Assembly: GCA_016702645.1 (NCBI GenBank)
Contig: JADJDP010000018.1
Coordinates: forward strand, 1 to 64,000
Reading direction: 5' to 3'
Length of the DNA: 64,000 bases
Source of the DNA: Flavobacteriales bacterium
Lineage (GTDB): Bacteria > Bacteroidota > Bacteroidia > Flavobacteriales_F > PHOS-HE28
In this document: positions 1 to 7,927 of the stretch, piece after piece
Layout: each line of letters starts with the position of its first letter
How positions within the stretch are numbered: position 1 is the first letter of the stretch
Notes under the pieces: model-generated
The model's input: the letters and a program-made list of their open reading frames with translations, nothing else
The model's database searches: none
Told to the model about the DNA's origin: nothing
Position numbers and translations under genes: made by a program

Positions 1-555
1 CATCAATGCGCCGTCGACCCCGGCCGCGTTGGCCTCCAGCTTCGCCAGGATGTTGTTCAGCAGGTTGTTGTGATGGATCTTGGGGTCGAGCACTTCGGGG
101 CCCATGCGGCGGATGCTGCTGGTGATCACCCGGATGCCCTTTGTATTGTCGAAAACCACCGGCTTCCATTCTGCGAGAACGATGAGCGTACAGCCCTTCT
201 GGTTCAGGCGCGGGTCCATGCCGCTGGTGATCTTCTCACCGCGCGTAAGCGTGAGTCGGACGTGCGCATCGTTCGTCATGCCGTTCGCCTTCAGCGTTTC
301 GAAGAGCGCTGTGCGGATGTGATCGGAGGATGGCACTTTGGCAAAGGCGAGTGCATGGGCGGAGGCCTGCAAGCGTTCGAGGTGGCGGCCCAGCATCATC
401 ACACCACCGTTGTACACGCGAAGTCCTTCCCACACGGCATCGCCTCCTTGAACAGCACTATCGAATACGCTCACTTTGGCATCGGTTCGTTTCACGAGTT
501 GCCCGTTCACATGCACGAGGATATCCGCGTTCCGTGGGTCGTACTTCTGGAGCAT
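1..555 (-). CDS. Branched-chain-type aminotransferase (class IV), 3' end outside window
   Basis: Read from the ATG at 555 the frame is open to the window edge (185 codons). It begins MLQKYDPRNADILVHVNG and continues with a typical fold-type IV PLP aminotransferase N-terminal half: the 'GGDAVWEGLRVYNGG' entry region, 'ALFETLKANGM', 'RLTLTRGEKITSGMDP', and the cofactor region 'KIHHNNLLNNILAKLEA' with the candidate PLP lysine. Family knowledge: such enzymes (IlvE-like, or D-amino-acid/ADC-lyase relatives) move amino groups between branched-chain amino acids and 2-oxoglutarate. The upstream sulfotransferase-like gene ends only 2 bases before this start, so the two are co-transcribed. The exact substrate cannot be set from this half, so no symbol is given. 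Confidence 0.85.
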   Translation of the reverse strand, partial: MLQKYDPRNADILVHVNGQLVKRTDAKVSVFDSAVQGGDAVWEGLRVYNGGVMMLGRHLERLQASAHALAFAKVPSSDHIRTALFETLKANGMTNDAHVRLTLTRGEKITSGMDPRLNQKGCTLIVLAEWKPVVFDNTKGIRVITSSIRRMGPEVLDPKIHHNNLLNNILAKLEANAAGVDGALM

Positions 556-557
556 GA

Positions 558-1267
558 TCAGGCGGTGATGCGTAGTTGTTGGAGACGGTGATAATAGGGG
601 AGTGCTTCCTCGTAAAGCGAACGAAGGTGGACAGGAAGCTCGCGATCGCTGGTCGTTTGCTTCGCGAAACCCGTGCTGCGGTGCACATTGGCATACCAGT
701 ACTTGGCCCACAAACCGTCTTCGGGGCGCGGGCCGGCTTCCCAGCGCAACATCCGTTCATCGAAGCCGATCCCCAGTGAATCACAGAGCGAAGTGAGCAC
801 GCCCTTCCGGATCGGCCAGCAGGTCATCGCTATCCAGCACAAGACACTTGCCGCCTGCACGTTGCACGCTTTCCAACAGTTCCATGGACATCCGCAAGCC
901 GATATCTCGCAAGCTGGGGTTGGGGATCACCTCGGCGAAACTGGCGATGATCCGCTTGGGGTCGCGGATGTAGAAGACACTGGTCATTTCCGCCAGCTCC
1001 TGGGCAGGAATGCCCTCGCAATGGTGCGCCATGCCTTTCAGGAAGAGGTGCTCCCGATCGTCGATCGCATCCAACCCGTGCAACACGCCCTGCACATGCT
1101 GCGGCTGGCTGGCAAGGACTTCGTTCCGGCCAGGATGGTCCGCGCCGCTCCGTGCGAGATAGTACGCGTAGAAGGGTTCATCCACCACGCGCGTCCGCCC
1201 GTTGCGCGAAGCTGTACATGAGCGCGGTGCTCAGGTTGCGCGGGCTGCTGATGAGGTGGATACGCAT
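558..1267 (-). CDS. Sulfotransferase-like (P-loop) protein, two frameshifts
   Basis: The restored product starts MRIHLISSPRNLSTALMYSF, an N-terminal P-loop/PAPS-type strand-loop as in sulfotransferase-family proteins. It continues 'VDEPFYAYYLARSGADHPGR', 'MTSVFYIRDPKRIIASFAEV' (the RDP..I.AS signature of sulfotransferases) and ends '...ALPYYHRLQQLRITA'. Three reading phases are needed: a shift near 1187 (probably a lost GT) and one near 805 in a GGG run. About 236 residues when restored. The stop (558) lies 2 bases before the ATG of the aminotransferase; I recall this pairing from other Bacteroidota. Whether it is truly a sulfotransferase or a related nucleotide-binding protein is unknown. 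The breaks look like sequencing errors, because sequence on both sides is well conserved. Confidence 0.75.
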
Positions 1268-1328
1268 GGTCACAAAGAACGAAGGCCCGATCCGGGGCCT
1301 TCAAGGATGCTCAACGTGGAATTGAGTT

Positions 1329-1700
1329 CTACTTCGCCTCGACCTCGGTAACGGACTGGCGCTTCTCGGTGATGCGTGCGCCTTACCGCGCAGTCCACGC
1401 AGGTAGAAGATGCGTGCACGACGCACGTCGCCGCGCTTGTTCACTTCGATCTTGTCGATGAAGGGGGAGGCGATCGGGAAGATGCGCTCCACACCGATGT
1501 TGTTGCTGATCTTCCGGACGGTGAAGGTGGCGGTGCTGCCGCTGCCTTTGCGCTGGATCACTACGCCCTGGAAGAGCTGGATACGCTCTTTGGCGCCTTC
1601 CACGATCTTGTAATGGACGGTGATGGTGTCCCCGCGCCTTGAAATCGGGCAGTGCGTTCAGGGGAGCGAGTTCCTTTTCGAGTTGCTTGATGCGGTCCAT
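1329..1700 (-). CDS. rplS: 50S ribosomal protein L19, two frameshifts
   Basis: Restored protein: MDRIKQLEKELAPLNALPDF, then 'GDTITVHYKIVEGAKERIQ', 'LFQGVVIQRKGSGSTATFTV', 'GVERIFPIASPFIDKIEV', 'RRARIFYLRGLRGKA' and a tail 'RITEKRQSVTEVEAK'. This is the complete L19 pattern at about 123 residues (family about 115). L19 sits at the 30S-50S interface of the ribosome. The ATG at 1700 is chosen because L19 homology begins there and not at the in-frame ATG at 1748. Two single-base shifts are needed, near 1637 (extra base in GCGCGGGG) and near 1380 (missing base). Since L19 is essential in most bacteria, these are best read as assembly errors. trmD lies 111 bases upstream, the usual trmD-rplS order. 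Confidence 0.9.
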
Positions 1701-1811
1701 GACCTTGAGGGTTAGCGGGTTGCCCAGCGGCCCAAGACCTCCTTTCACAGAGGGTTCAGGGGCATTCGGTCCCGGATTTGGGGCTGCAATAGTAAGGATC
1801 TTTCGGGTACG

Positions 1812-2510
1812 TTACCCAAGGTCGCCCTCATCCCGGCTCCCCAATAGCCCCGGCCTACGTTTGCGGGTGCGCTCCACCGCCTGTTGGTGCCGCCACGCAT
1901 CGATGTTGGCCTGGTGCCCGCTCAGCAGCATGTCCGGGACCTTCCAGCCTTGGTAATCCGCAGGGCGGGTGTAGTCCGGCGGTGCCACCAAACCATCCTG
2001 GAAACTGTCGCTCAGGGCCGAGGTCTCGTCACCGATCACCCCCGGAATGAGGCGGATGACGGCATCGCTCATTACGGCCGCCGCCAGTTCACCCCGGTAA
2101 GTACGTAATCCCCAATGCTCACTTCCCTCGTGATCAGGTGCTCACGTACCCGTTCGTCCACCTCCCTTGTAGTGGCCACAGAGTATGATGATGTTCCGCG
2201 CTGAGCTCAACTGGTTGGCCAGTGGTTGGTCCAGGAGTTGTCCATCCGGGCTCATGTAGATGACCTCGTCGTAGGACCGTTCTGCCTTCAATTGCTCAAT
2301 GGCCTTGTGGATGGGTTCGATCTGCATGACCATGCCCGCCCCGCCGCCGAAAGGGTAGTCGTCCACCCGCCGGTGCTTGTTGGTGCTCCACTGGCGCAGG
2401 TCGTGCAGGTGTACTTCCACCAAGCCCTTGGAGCGCGCCCGGTCCAGGATACTCTCGCCGAACCAACTCGTCAGTAGGTCCGGCAGGACGGTAAGGATGT
2501 CGATGCGCAC
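1812..2510 (-). CDS. trmD: tRNA (guanine-N1)-methyltransferase, two compensating frameshifts
   Basis: Starts MRIDILTVLPDLLTSWFGES and shows the SPOUT-class TrmD landmarks: 'DYPFGGGAGMVMQIEP', 'IYMSPDGQLLDQPLA', 'IIILCGHYKGVDERV', 'VSIGDYVLTGGELAA', 'RLIPGVIGDETSALSDSF' and 'YQGWKVPDMLLSGHQANI'. TrmD uses S-adenosylmethionine, bound in a C-terminal trefoil knot, to methylate G37 of tRNAs that read C-starting codons; this prevents +1 frameshifting. Restored length about 232 residues, normal for the family. Two shifts cancel: one extra base near 2158 (AAGGGAGGTGGAC) and one missing G near 2096 (CCGGGGTGAA, expected five Gs). An essential gene with cancelling homopolymer errors points to sequence quality. 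It is followed by rplS in the same direction. Confidence 0.92.
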
Positions 2511-2605
2511 GGGCCAAAGGAATGTGGAAACTCGGGAACGGGCAGCATGGAGCCCCGCTCATGCCCGCTTGCCGTGTGGAACACCTGCGGTTTTCCTTGC
2601 TTCCC

Positions 2606-2613
2606 TACCTTCG
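2606..2613 (+). promoter_or_regulatory. Candidate -7 promoter element (TACCTTCG)
   Basis: TACCTTCG fits the Bacteroidota -7 consensus TAnnTTTG with one change, 37 bases before the ATG at 2651. No convincing -33 TTTG is seen at the expected spacing, so this is tentative. Confidence 0.3.
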
Positions 2614-2650
2614 GCACAGTGGTTGCCTAGCGCCGCGCGATACCAGAACC

Positions 2651-3376
2651 ATGAAGAAATTCCTCACCCTCGCCGCCTTCCTGCTCACCTATGGAGCGGC
2701 TACCGCACAAAAGCACGTCTATGAGGACCTGCTCGTGATGTTCGTTGACGAGAAGTACGAGAAGTGCCTGATGAAGGCCGAAGCCTACACCATGGGCGAG
2801 GAAACCAAGAAGGACGCGTTGCCCTTCCTGTACATGAGCATGAGCCTGTTCGAGATGAGCAAGGTGGAGAAGTACGCGGTGGATTATCCGAAGGCCGCCC
2901 GCGATGCGGTGAAGTGGGCCGAGAAGTACCGCAAGAAGGACAAGGACCGCGAGTATTTCGCCAATTATGAGGACTACTGGGCCGAACTGAACACGGTATC
3001 CTTCCAGGCGGGCGAGAACCTGCTCGATGACCCGAAGGGCATCAGCAAGGCGAAGCAGATCTTCGACGGAATGGTGGGCTACTACCCGGAGAATCCCGGT
3101 GCGTGGTTGATGCTGGCCATGACGCAGTACAAGAGCAACCTCGTGAAGGAGGGGGACCTCAGCGTGAAGGCGTACGACAAGGCACTCGCTGCTGCTGGCG
3201 ACATCGCCACCCTGCCCAAGGACCAGAAGACACTTTTGAAGAACGCGCTGATCCGCTACGCCGATTACCTCGTGAGCAAAGGTCAGCGTGACCGCGCAAA
3301 GACCTACGCCGCCGTTGGCAAGGACGTCTTCATGGAAGAGCCCGATTTCAAGGGCATGTGGGACAGTCTTCGCTAG
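2651..3376 (+). CDS. Exported helical (TPR-like) protein
   Basis: 241 residues. The ATG at 2651 is chosen over the upstream in-frame ATG at 2522 because it opens directly into a signal peptide (MKK, hydrophobic core, AATAQ cleavage site). The mature part is rich in K, E, Y and A with a tetratricopeptide-like helix pattern, for example 'LPFLYMSMSLFEMSKVEKYA', 'AKQIFDGMVGYYPENPGAWL' (the clearest TPR-like helix pair) and 'LKNALIRYADYLVSKGQRDR'. No catalytic motif is seen. Likely periplasmic or surface-associated, with a role in protein-protein contacts; I do not recognise an exact family. A strong terminator hairpin follows at 3392-3429. Confidence 0.85.
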   Translation: MKKFLTLAAFLLTYGAATAQKHVYEDLLVMFVDEKYEKCLMKAEAYTMGEETKKDALPFLYMSMSLFEMSKVEKYAVDYPKAARDAVKWAEKYRKKDKDREYFANYEDYWAELNTVSFQAGENLLDDPKGISKAKQIFDGMVGYYPENPGAWLMLAMTQYKSNLVKEGDLSVKAYDKALAAAGDIATLPKDQKTLLKNALIRYADYLVSKGQRDRAKTYAAVGKDVFMEEPDFKGMWDSLR

Positions 3377-3391
3377 TTCGCCGGGTTCCGT

Positions 3392-3429
3392 GAAGAGGGC
3401 CGTTCCCAGGGACGGCCTTCTTCCTTTTT
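3392..3429. terminator. Intrinsic terminator between convergent genes
   Basis: A 12-base stem (3392-3403 with 3412-3423, one G-U pair) around an 8-base loop, then CC and five Ts (3425-3429). It sits 15 bases after the stop of the TPR protein and touches the 3' end of the convergent exporter gene. Confidence 0.75.
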
Positions 3430-5708
3430 CAGCGCTTCCTCATCAGCAGCATCACCAGAGCGGGCAGCAGGAGCAGTTCGGCCACGAAGGCGAAAGCCAG
3501 CGTGAGCGTGATGAGCACGCCCATGTAGTAAACGCTGGCGAAGTCGGAGAAGATGAGCGTGACGAAGCCGGAGAGCAGCATGAGGCTGGTGACCGTAACG
3601 GCCTTTCCGGTGCGCAGGTAGGTTCGCTTGAGCGCATACGCGGGTGAGAGACCTTGTCGCAGGTGTTGCCGGAAGGCAGCGAGCATGTGGATCGTATCGT
3701 CCTCAGCAATGCCGAAGGAAATGGTGAAGATGATGGCGGTGCTCACCTTCAGGTCGATGCCCATGACCCCCATGACCCCCGCAATGAAGACCAAGGGGAC
3801 CAGGTTGGGAATAAGCGCCACCAACACCATGCGCCAGTCCTTGAAGAACCAGAGCATGATCAAGCCTGTCAGCAAGATGGCGAGTCCCATTCCGCGCACC
3901 ATCTGGGTGCTCAGTGTGGCATTGTTGCGATCGATCAGGTAGGCCATGCCGGTCTGGTGGAAACGCACCACGCTCGTGTCCACCTCCTGCGCGATGAAAC
4001 GATCCAACGCTTCGTTCTTGCCTTTGTGGATGAAACCGCCTTCGTCCACGCTTCTTCCGGAAAGTCGCGCTGTGCGGCCGTCGGCGCTGGTGATGCTGCC
4101 GAGCAGTTGTTTGCCCATGAGTTTCGCGCGCATTGCCATCCGGGCGCACTCCAAACTGTCATCGGGAAGGCGGTAGTAGCTCCGATCACCGCCATTGAAC
4201 GCCTTGTTCAGCGAGTACATCACTGTCACGGGCGATGCCATGCCGTCCACATCGTACGTGGTGTCAAGGTGTCCTTGTACCTTCTCGATCTCCTTCAGCA
4301 CTGCCAGTTCCCATACGCTGTGGCCGCTATCTGGAACGTTGATCTCCAGCTCGAAGGGCCGAACGCCACCGAAGGTCTCCTCGAACCAGACGAAGCCTTC
4401 CTTGAGCGGATCATCGTTGGGCAGATCCTCCAGCAAATAGTTGTTCACCTTGATGCGGGAAGCGCCTGCGATCCCCAGAACGCTGATGATCGCGAAACCG
4501 AGGAGGATCCGTCTCCGATTGCGGATCGTCCAGCGGAAGAGGACGGGCAAGCGACCATCCCACGGGGAACCTTCATCCTTGCGCGGCAGCAACTTCTGGG
4601 GATCCGTGAGGATGAGCAGGGCGGGCAGCAATGTGAAGGCGAGGCAGAAGGCAACGAGGACCCCTATGGCGGTGTAGACCCCGAATTCCTGCAACGGTGG
4701 GATGCTGGCCGTACCGAGCGTGGCGAAGCCGATGCCGCTGGTGACAGCCGTTAGGAAAGTGGGCAGCCCCACCTCATGGTAGGTGATGGCGATGGCACGG
4801 ATGCGCGGGACCCCGCGACGGATCTCCTCCAGATAGCACTCGAGGAGGTGTACCACATCGCTCATGCCCACCACGAATAGGATCGTCGGCAAGAGCATCG
4901 TGAGGATCCCGAGCGGTTTTCCCAATGCGGTCATGAAGCCTACCTGCCATAGGATCGCGAGGCCAACGACCGCGATGGGTATCCACACGCCGTACAAACT
5001 GCGGAAGCCGAACCACAGGAAGATGGCGAGCAGCACGATGGAGGCCGAAAGGAAGAACAAGGTCTCCTTGACCATGGTGATGATGTAATGGTCCTGACCA
5101 ACGATGCGGCCAACGATCCGCGCATCGCTCAAACCCGTTTCCACGAGCGTGCGGCGAACATCAGCCAGCAGCAGATCGCACTTTTCCTTGCTCAGGCCCG
5201 GTTCCGCGTTCAAGGCAACGAGCATGGACTTTCCGTCGTCGCTGAAGAAGAAGTCCTTGATGCGGGGGTCGTTCCAAATGCGAGCGGAGTCGATGGCGAG
5301 CAGGGAGTCCTGGGCGAAGCGCAGGTAGGGCGTTTCGAAAACACCGAGCGGCGTGACGATGGGTTCGGAGAGACGCGTAGGGGAGAGCACCTTCATCACC
5401 AAGGGGAGCCGCTCCAACCGAGCCGCGAGCGAATCGGCCTTGGTGAGCAACGCACGATCGAAGACCCCCTCTTCGCGTTCGATGCCGAAGAGCAGGAAAT
5501 CATTGTCGTACCCGAAGCGCTCCCTGAACTCGAGGTAACGGTCCAACTCGGGGCCGCTCTCCGGGAAGAACTTCTCGAAGTCGTAGTCCACACGCACGTC
5601 GCGAAGCGCGAAGGCCGCACATGCCGTGAGCAACGCGAGCAGGCCAAGCGCGATCCACGCGTTGCGCCGCGTGAGCATTCGTTCGATACGTGGGATACGC
5701 GCCTCCAT
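3429..5708 (-). CDS. RND-superfamily (MMPL-type) membrane exporter
   Basis: 759 residues from the ATG at 5708 (MEARIPRIERMLTRRNAW). I reject the longer reading to 5951 because it runs across the divergent promoter region and into the next gene. Topology: one helix near 15-35, a large periplasmic loop (about 40-230), helices with 'VVGMSDVVHLLECYLEEIRR' and 'TAVTSGIGFATLGTASIPPL', a seventh helix, a second large loop, then five C-terminal helices including 'ISFGIAEDDTIHMLAAFRQH'. The duplicated layout with two loops and acidic residues in the G..DD/E-type central helices is that of MMPL/HpnN/patched-like RND transporters that use the proton gradient to move lipids or other hydrophobic compounds. 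Substrate unknown. It stands alone, with no membrane-fusion partner next to it. Confidence 0.88.
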   Translation of the reverse strand: MEARIPRIERMLTRRNAWIALGLLALLTACAAFALRDVRVDYDFEKFFPESGPELDRYLEFRERFGYDNDFLLFGIEREEGVFDRALLTKADSLAARLERLPLVMKVLSPTRLSEPIVTPLGVFETPYLRFAQDSLLAIDSARIWNDPRIKDFFFSDDGKSMLVALNAEPGLSKEKCDLLLADVRRTLVETGLSDARIVGRIVGQDHYIITMVKETLFFLSASIVLLAIFLWFGFRSLYGVWIPIAVVGLAILWQVGFMTALGKPLGILTMLLPTILFVVGMSDVVHLLECYLEEIRRGVPRIRAIAITYHEVGLPTFLTAVTSGIGFATLGTASIPPLQEFGVYTAIGVLVAFCLAFTLLPALLILTDPQKLLPRKDEGSPWDGRLPVLFRWTIRNRRRILLGFAIISVLGIAGASRIKVNNYLLEDLPNDDPLKEGFVWFEETFGGVRPFELEINVPDSGHSVWELAVLKEIEKVQGHLDTTYDVDGMASPVTVMYSLNKAFNGGDRSYYRLPDDSLECARMAMRAKLMGKQLLGSITSADGRTARLSGRSVDEGGFIHKGKNEALDRFIAQEVDTSVVRFHQTGMAYLIDRNNATLSTQMVRGMGLAILLTGLIMLWFFKDWRMVLVALIPNLVPLVFIAGVMGVMGIDLKVSTAIIFTISFGIAEDDTIHMLAAFRQHLRQGLSPAYALKRTYLRTGKAVTVTSLMLLSGFVTLIFSDFASVYYMGVLITLTLAFAFVAELLLLPALVMLLMRKR

Positions 5709-5767
5709 CAACAGGCCTTGGTCAATGCCGGGCGCAAAGGTGGGACAGGTACCCCTCACCACACGGA

Positions 5768-5775
5768 TACCTTTG
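5768..5775 (+). promoter_or_regulatory. Candidate -7 promoter element (TACCTTTG)
   Basis: A perfect TAnnTTTG just 7 bases before the ATG at 5783, inside the 74-base divergent gap. If it is used, the mRNA would start at or next to the start codon (leaderless). No clear -33 box at the expected distance. Confidence 0.4.
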
Positions 5776-5782
5776 ACCACCG

Positions 5783-7927
5783 ATGTTCCGATCCATTGTG
5801 CGTGCGATCCTGTTCGCCGTCTTTTCCGTGGCTGTGTTGCCTGCGGTTGCCGGGCCTTTGCAGAAGGCCTTCCAAGCGTTGGAGGTCCACAATTATTTCC
5901 TCGCGCGGGAACTCTTCCAGAAACAGGTGAAGAAGCATCCCGCAGCGGCATGGTACGGCCTCAGCGTGATCAGTGGCCGGGCCAACAATCCGTTCTTCAG
6001 CGTGGATTCGTGCTACTCCTTTGCGATGCGTGCCGATGCTGCGTTCACCGCCGCACCGGACAAGGAGCGCCTGTACATCGGCAAGAACGGCGTGGATCAT
6101 GCCGCCATCGAAGCACAGAAAGCGCACGCCTTCGGTCTGGCGTGGGATGTGGCCAAGAGCGTCAATACCATTGCCTCCTATGACCGCTATATCAACACGT
6201 ACCTGCAAAGTCCGCATGTTGCGGAAGCCACGCTGATACGCGATCACCTCGCCTTCCGGAAGGCCCGCGATCAGAACACCAGCGCAGCGTACCTCACCTT
6301 CATCGAGACCTATCCTTCGGCCCATGAAGTGTACGAGGCGCGCAACCGCTTCAATGAAGCCGTGTACCGCGAAACCACAGCGGATAGGAGTGTGGCGTCC
6401 TATAGCACCTTCATTGAACAGCATACCGAAAGCCCGTACGTGAGACAAGCGGAGGACGAGATCTTCCGGCTGGAGACCCCGGGACGAACGGCCGCCGAAT
6501 ACAAGGCCTTCATAGCGCGACATCCGCGCAACCACCGAGTGAACGACGCATGGCGTGCGATCTACGAGCAGTACACACGCGATCTCAGTACGAACACCAT
6601 CACCCGGTTCCTGCAGGAATTCCCGGACTATCCGTTCGTGGAGGAGCTCGTGGGCGACTATCAAGCAGCAAGCCTCTTCCTCTTGCCCTTCCGGCAGGAT
6701 GGCAAGTGGGGCTTCATCGACGACAAGGGTACCGAGCGCGTGAAGGCCCAGTACGAATGGGTGGAGCCCTTTGAAGGGGGACAGGCTTTGGTGGGTTTGA
6801 ACGGACGGACCGGTACGATCAATCGGGGGGGGCGCGTGGTGGTTCCCGTCGAGTTCGATGACGTGAGCGACCCTGCCGAAGGGACCTCGACCGTGGAGCG
6901 CGCGGGAAAGGTGGGTGCCGTGGATCGAAGCGGGGAACTCGTGGTCCCGATGGTCTTCAGCGAGGTGGGTGAGTTCTCAGGAGGGCTCGCCTACGCCGCA
7001 GGGGAAGACAAGTACGGCTACATCAATGCGCGTGGCGAGGTGGTGATACCGTTCCAATTCGTTTCCGCAGGGACCTTCCACAACGGTATCGCCGTGGTGG
7101 AGACGGATACGGGCTTTGGGGCGATCGATATGCGCGGCAGCATCGTGGTGCCTCCGCAGTACGAATGGGTGGAGGGTTTCGAGGAGCCGTTGTCCCGTGT
7201 GCGGAAGGATGGTCGCGTTGGCTTGATCAGCTCGTTCGGTGACGTGGTGCTACCCCTGGACTACACGCACGTTGGCCCCTTCGTGGATGGTCTCGCCCTG
7301 GTGGTGGAGAACAACAAATGCGGCTACGTGGATGGTCGTGGCCAACTCGTGGTTCCGCTGGAGTACGAGGCGCCGGAAGGGGTCACGAGCTTCGGGGACT
7401 TCCGCAACGGGAGGGCCGAGGTGCAGTCAACGGGCAAACGATGCTTGATCAATGCGAAGAACGAGCGCGTATTCCCGTGCCAGTTCACCGATATCGGACC
7501 CGCCACCGGTGCGCTCGTACCCATCCGGAAGAAGGGCAAGTGGGGTTATGCGAGCAACAAGGGGACCGTGGTGTTCGACAACAAGTACGACATGGCTTGG
7601 GAGATGCTCCGAGGCATGGCCCGGGTGAAGAGCGGCGAGTTGATGGGCCTCATCGACAGCACGGGCAAGGAAGTGGTACCACCACGTTACAAGGACATCA
7701 ATGAAACGCCGTTCGGAACGTTCATCGTCAAGAGCGATGCAGGATCCGGTTTGATCGACCGTACGGGCAGGGAACTCATCGCACCGGGCTACGCGATGGT
7801 CGCGCCGATGGATGCGCGCATCGTGAAAGTGGAACGGAACGAACGCTTCGGCTACATCGACCTGACCGAGGATCGTTTCATCTGGAAAGAAGCGGGCTTC
7901 GATCCGCCGACTACCGCAGCACCGTAA
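5783..7927 (+). CDS. Exported WG-repeat protein
   Basis: 714 residues. Signal peptide at 1-23 (hydrophobic core, then LPAVAG). Residues about 24-300 form a helical repeat region with recurring 'Y..FI..HP' phrases, such as 'SAAYLTFIETYPSAHEVYEA' and 'TAAEYKAFIARHPRNHRVND'. From about 305 to 700 there are roughly nine to ten WG (KWGF/KYGY) beta-repeats: 'QDGKWGFIDDKGTERVKAQY', 'EDKYGYINARGEVVIPFQF', 'KKGKWGYASNKGTVVFDNKY'. WG repeats occur in secreted and surface Bacteroidota proteins and are thought to be binding scaffolds; no enzyme function is implied. The last 17 bases overlap the convergent adhesin gene. Confidence 0.88.
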   Translation: MFRSIVRAILFAVFSVAVLPAVAGPLQKAFQALEVHNYFLARELFQKQVKKHPAAAWYGLSVISGRANNPFFSVDSCYSFAMRADAAFTAAPDKERLYIGKNGVDHAAIEAQKAHAFGLAWDVAKSVNTIASYDRYINTYLQSPHVAEATLIRDHLAFRKARDQNTSAAYLTFIETYPSAHEVYEARNRFNEAVYRETTADRSVASYSTFIEQHTESPYVRQAEDEIFRLETPGRTAAEYKAFIARHPRNHRVNDAWRAIYEQYTRDLSTNTITRFLQEFPDYPFVEELVGDYQAASLFLLPFRQDGKWGFIDDKGTERVKAQYEWVEPFEGGQALVGLNGRTGTINRGGRVVVPVEFDDVSDPAEGTSTVERAGKVGAVDRSGELVVPMVFSEVGEFSGGLAYAAGEDKYGYINARGEVVIPFQFVSAGTFHNGIAVVETDTGFGAIDMRGSIVVPPQYEWVEGFEEPLSRVRKDGRVGLISSFGDVVLPLDYTHVGPFVDGLALVVENNKCGYVDGRGQLVVPLEYEAPEGVTSFGDFRNGRAEVQSTGKRCLINAKNERVFPCQFTDIGPATGALVPIRKKGKWGYASNKGTVVFDNKYDMAWEMLRGMARVKSGELMGLIDSTGKEVVPPRYKDINETPFGTFIVKSDAGSGLIDRTGRELIAPGYAMVAPMDARIVKVERNERFGYIDLTEDRFIWKEAGFDPPTTAAP

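Noticed and set aside
5709..5951. N-terminal extension of the exporter to 5951
   Set aside because: Overlaps the start of the divergent WG-repeat gene and its promoter element; the membrane-protein pattern starts after 5708.
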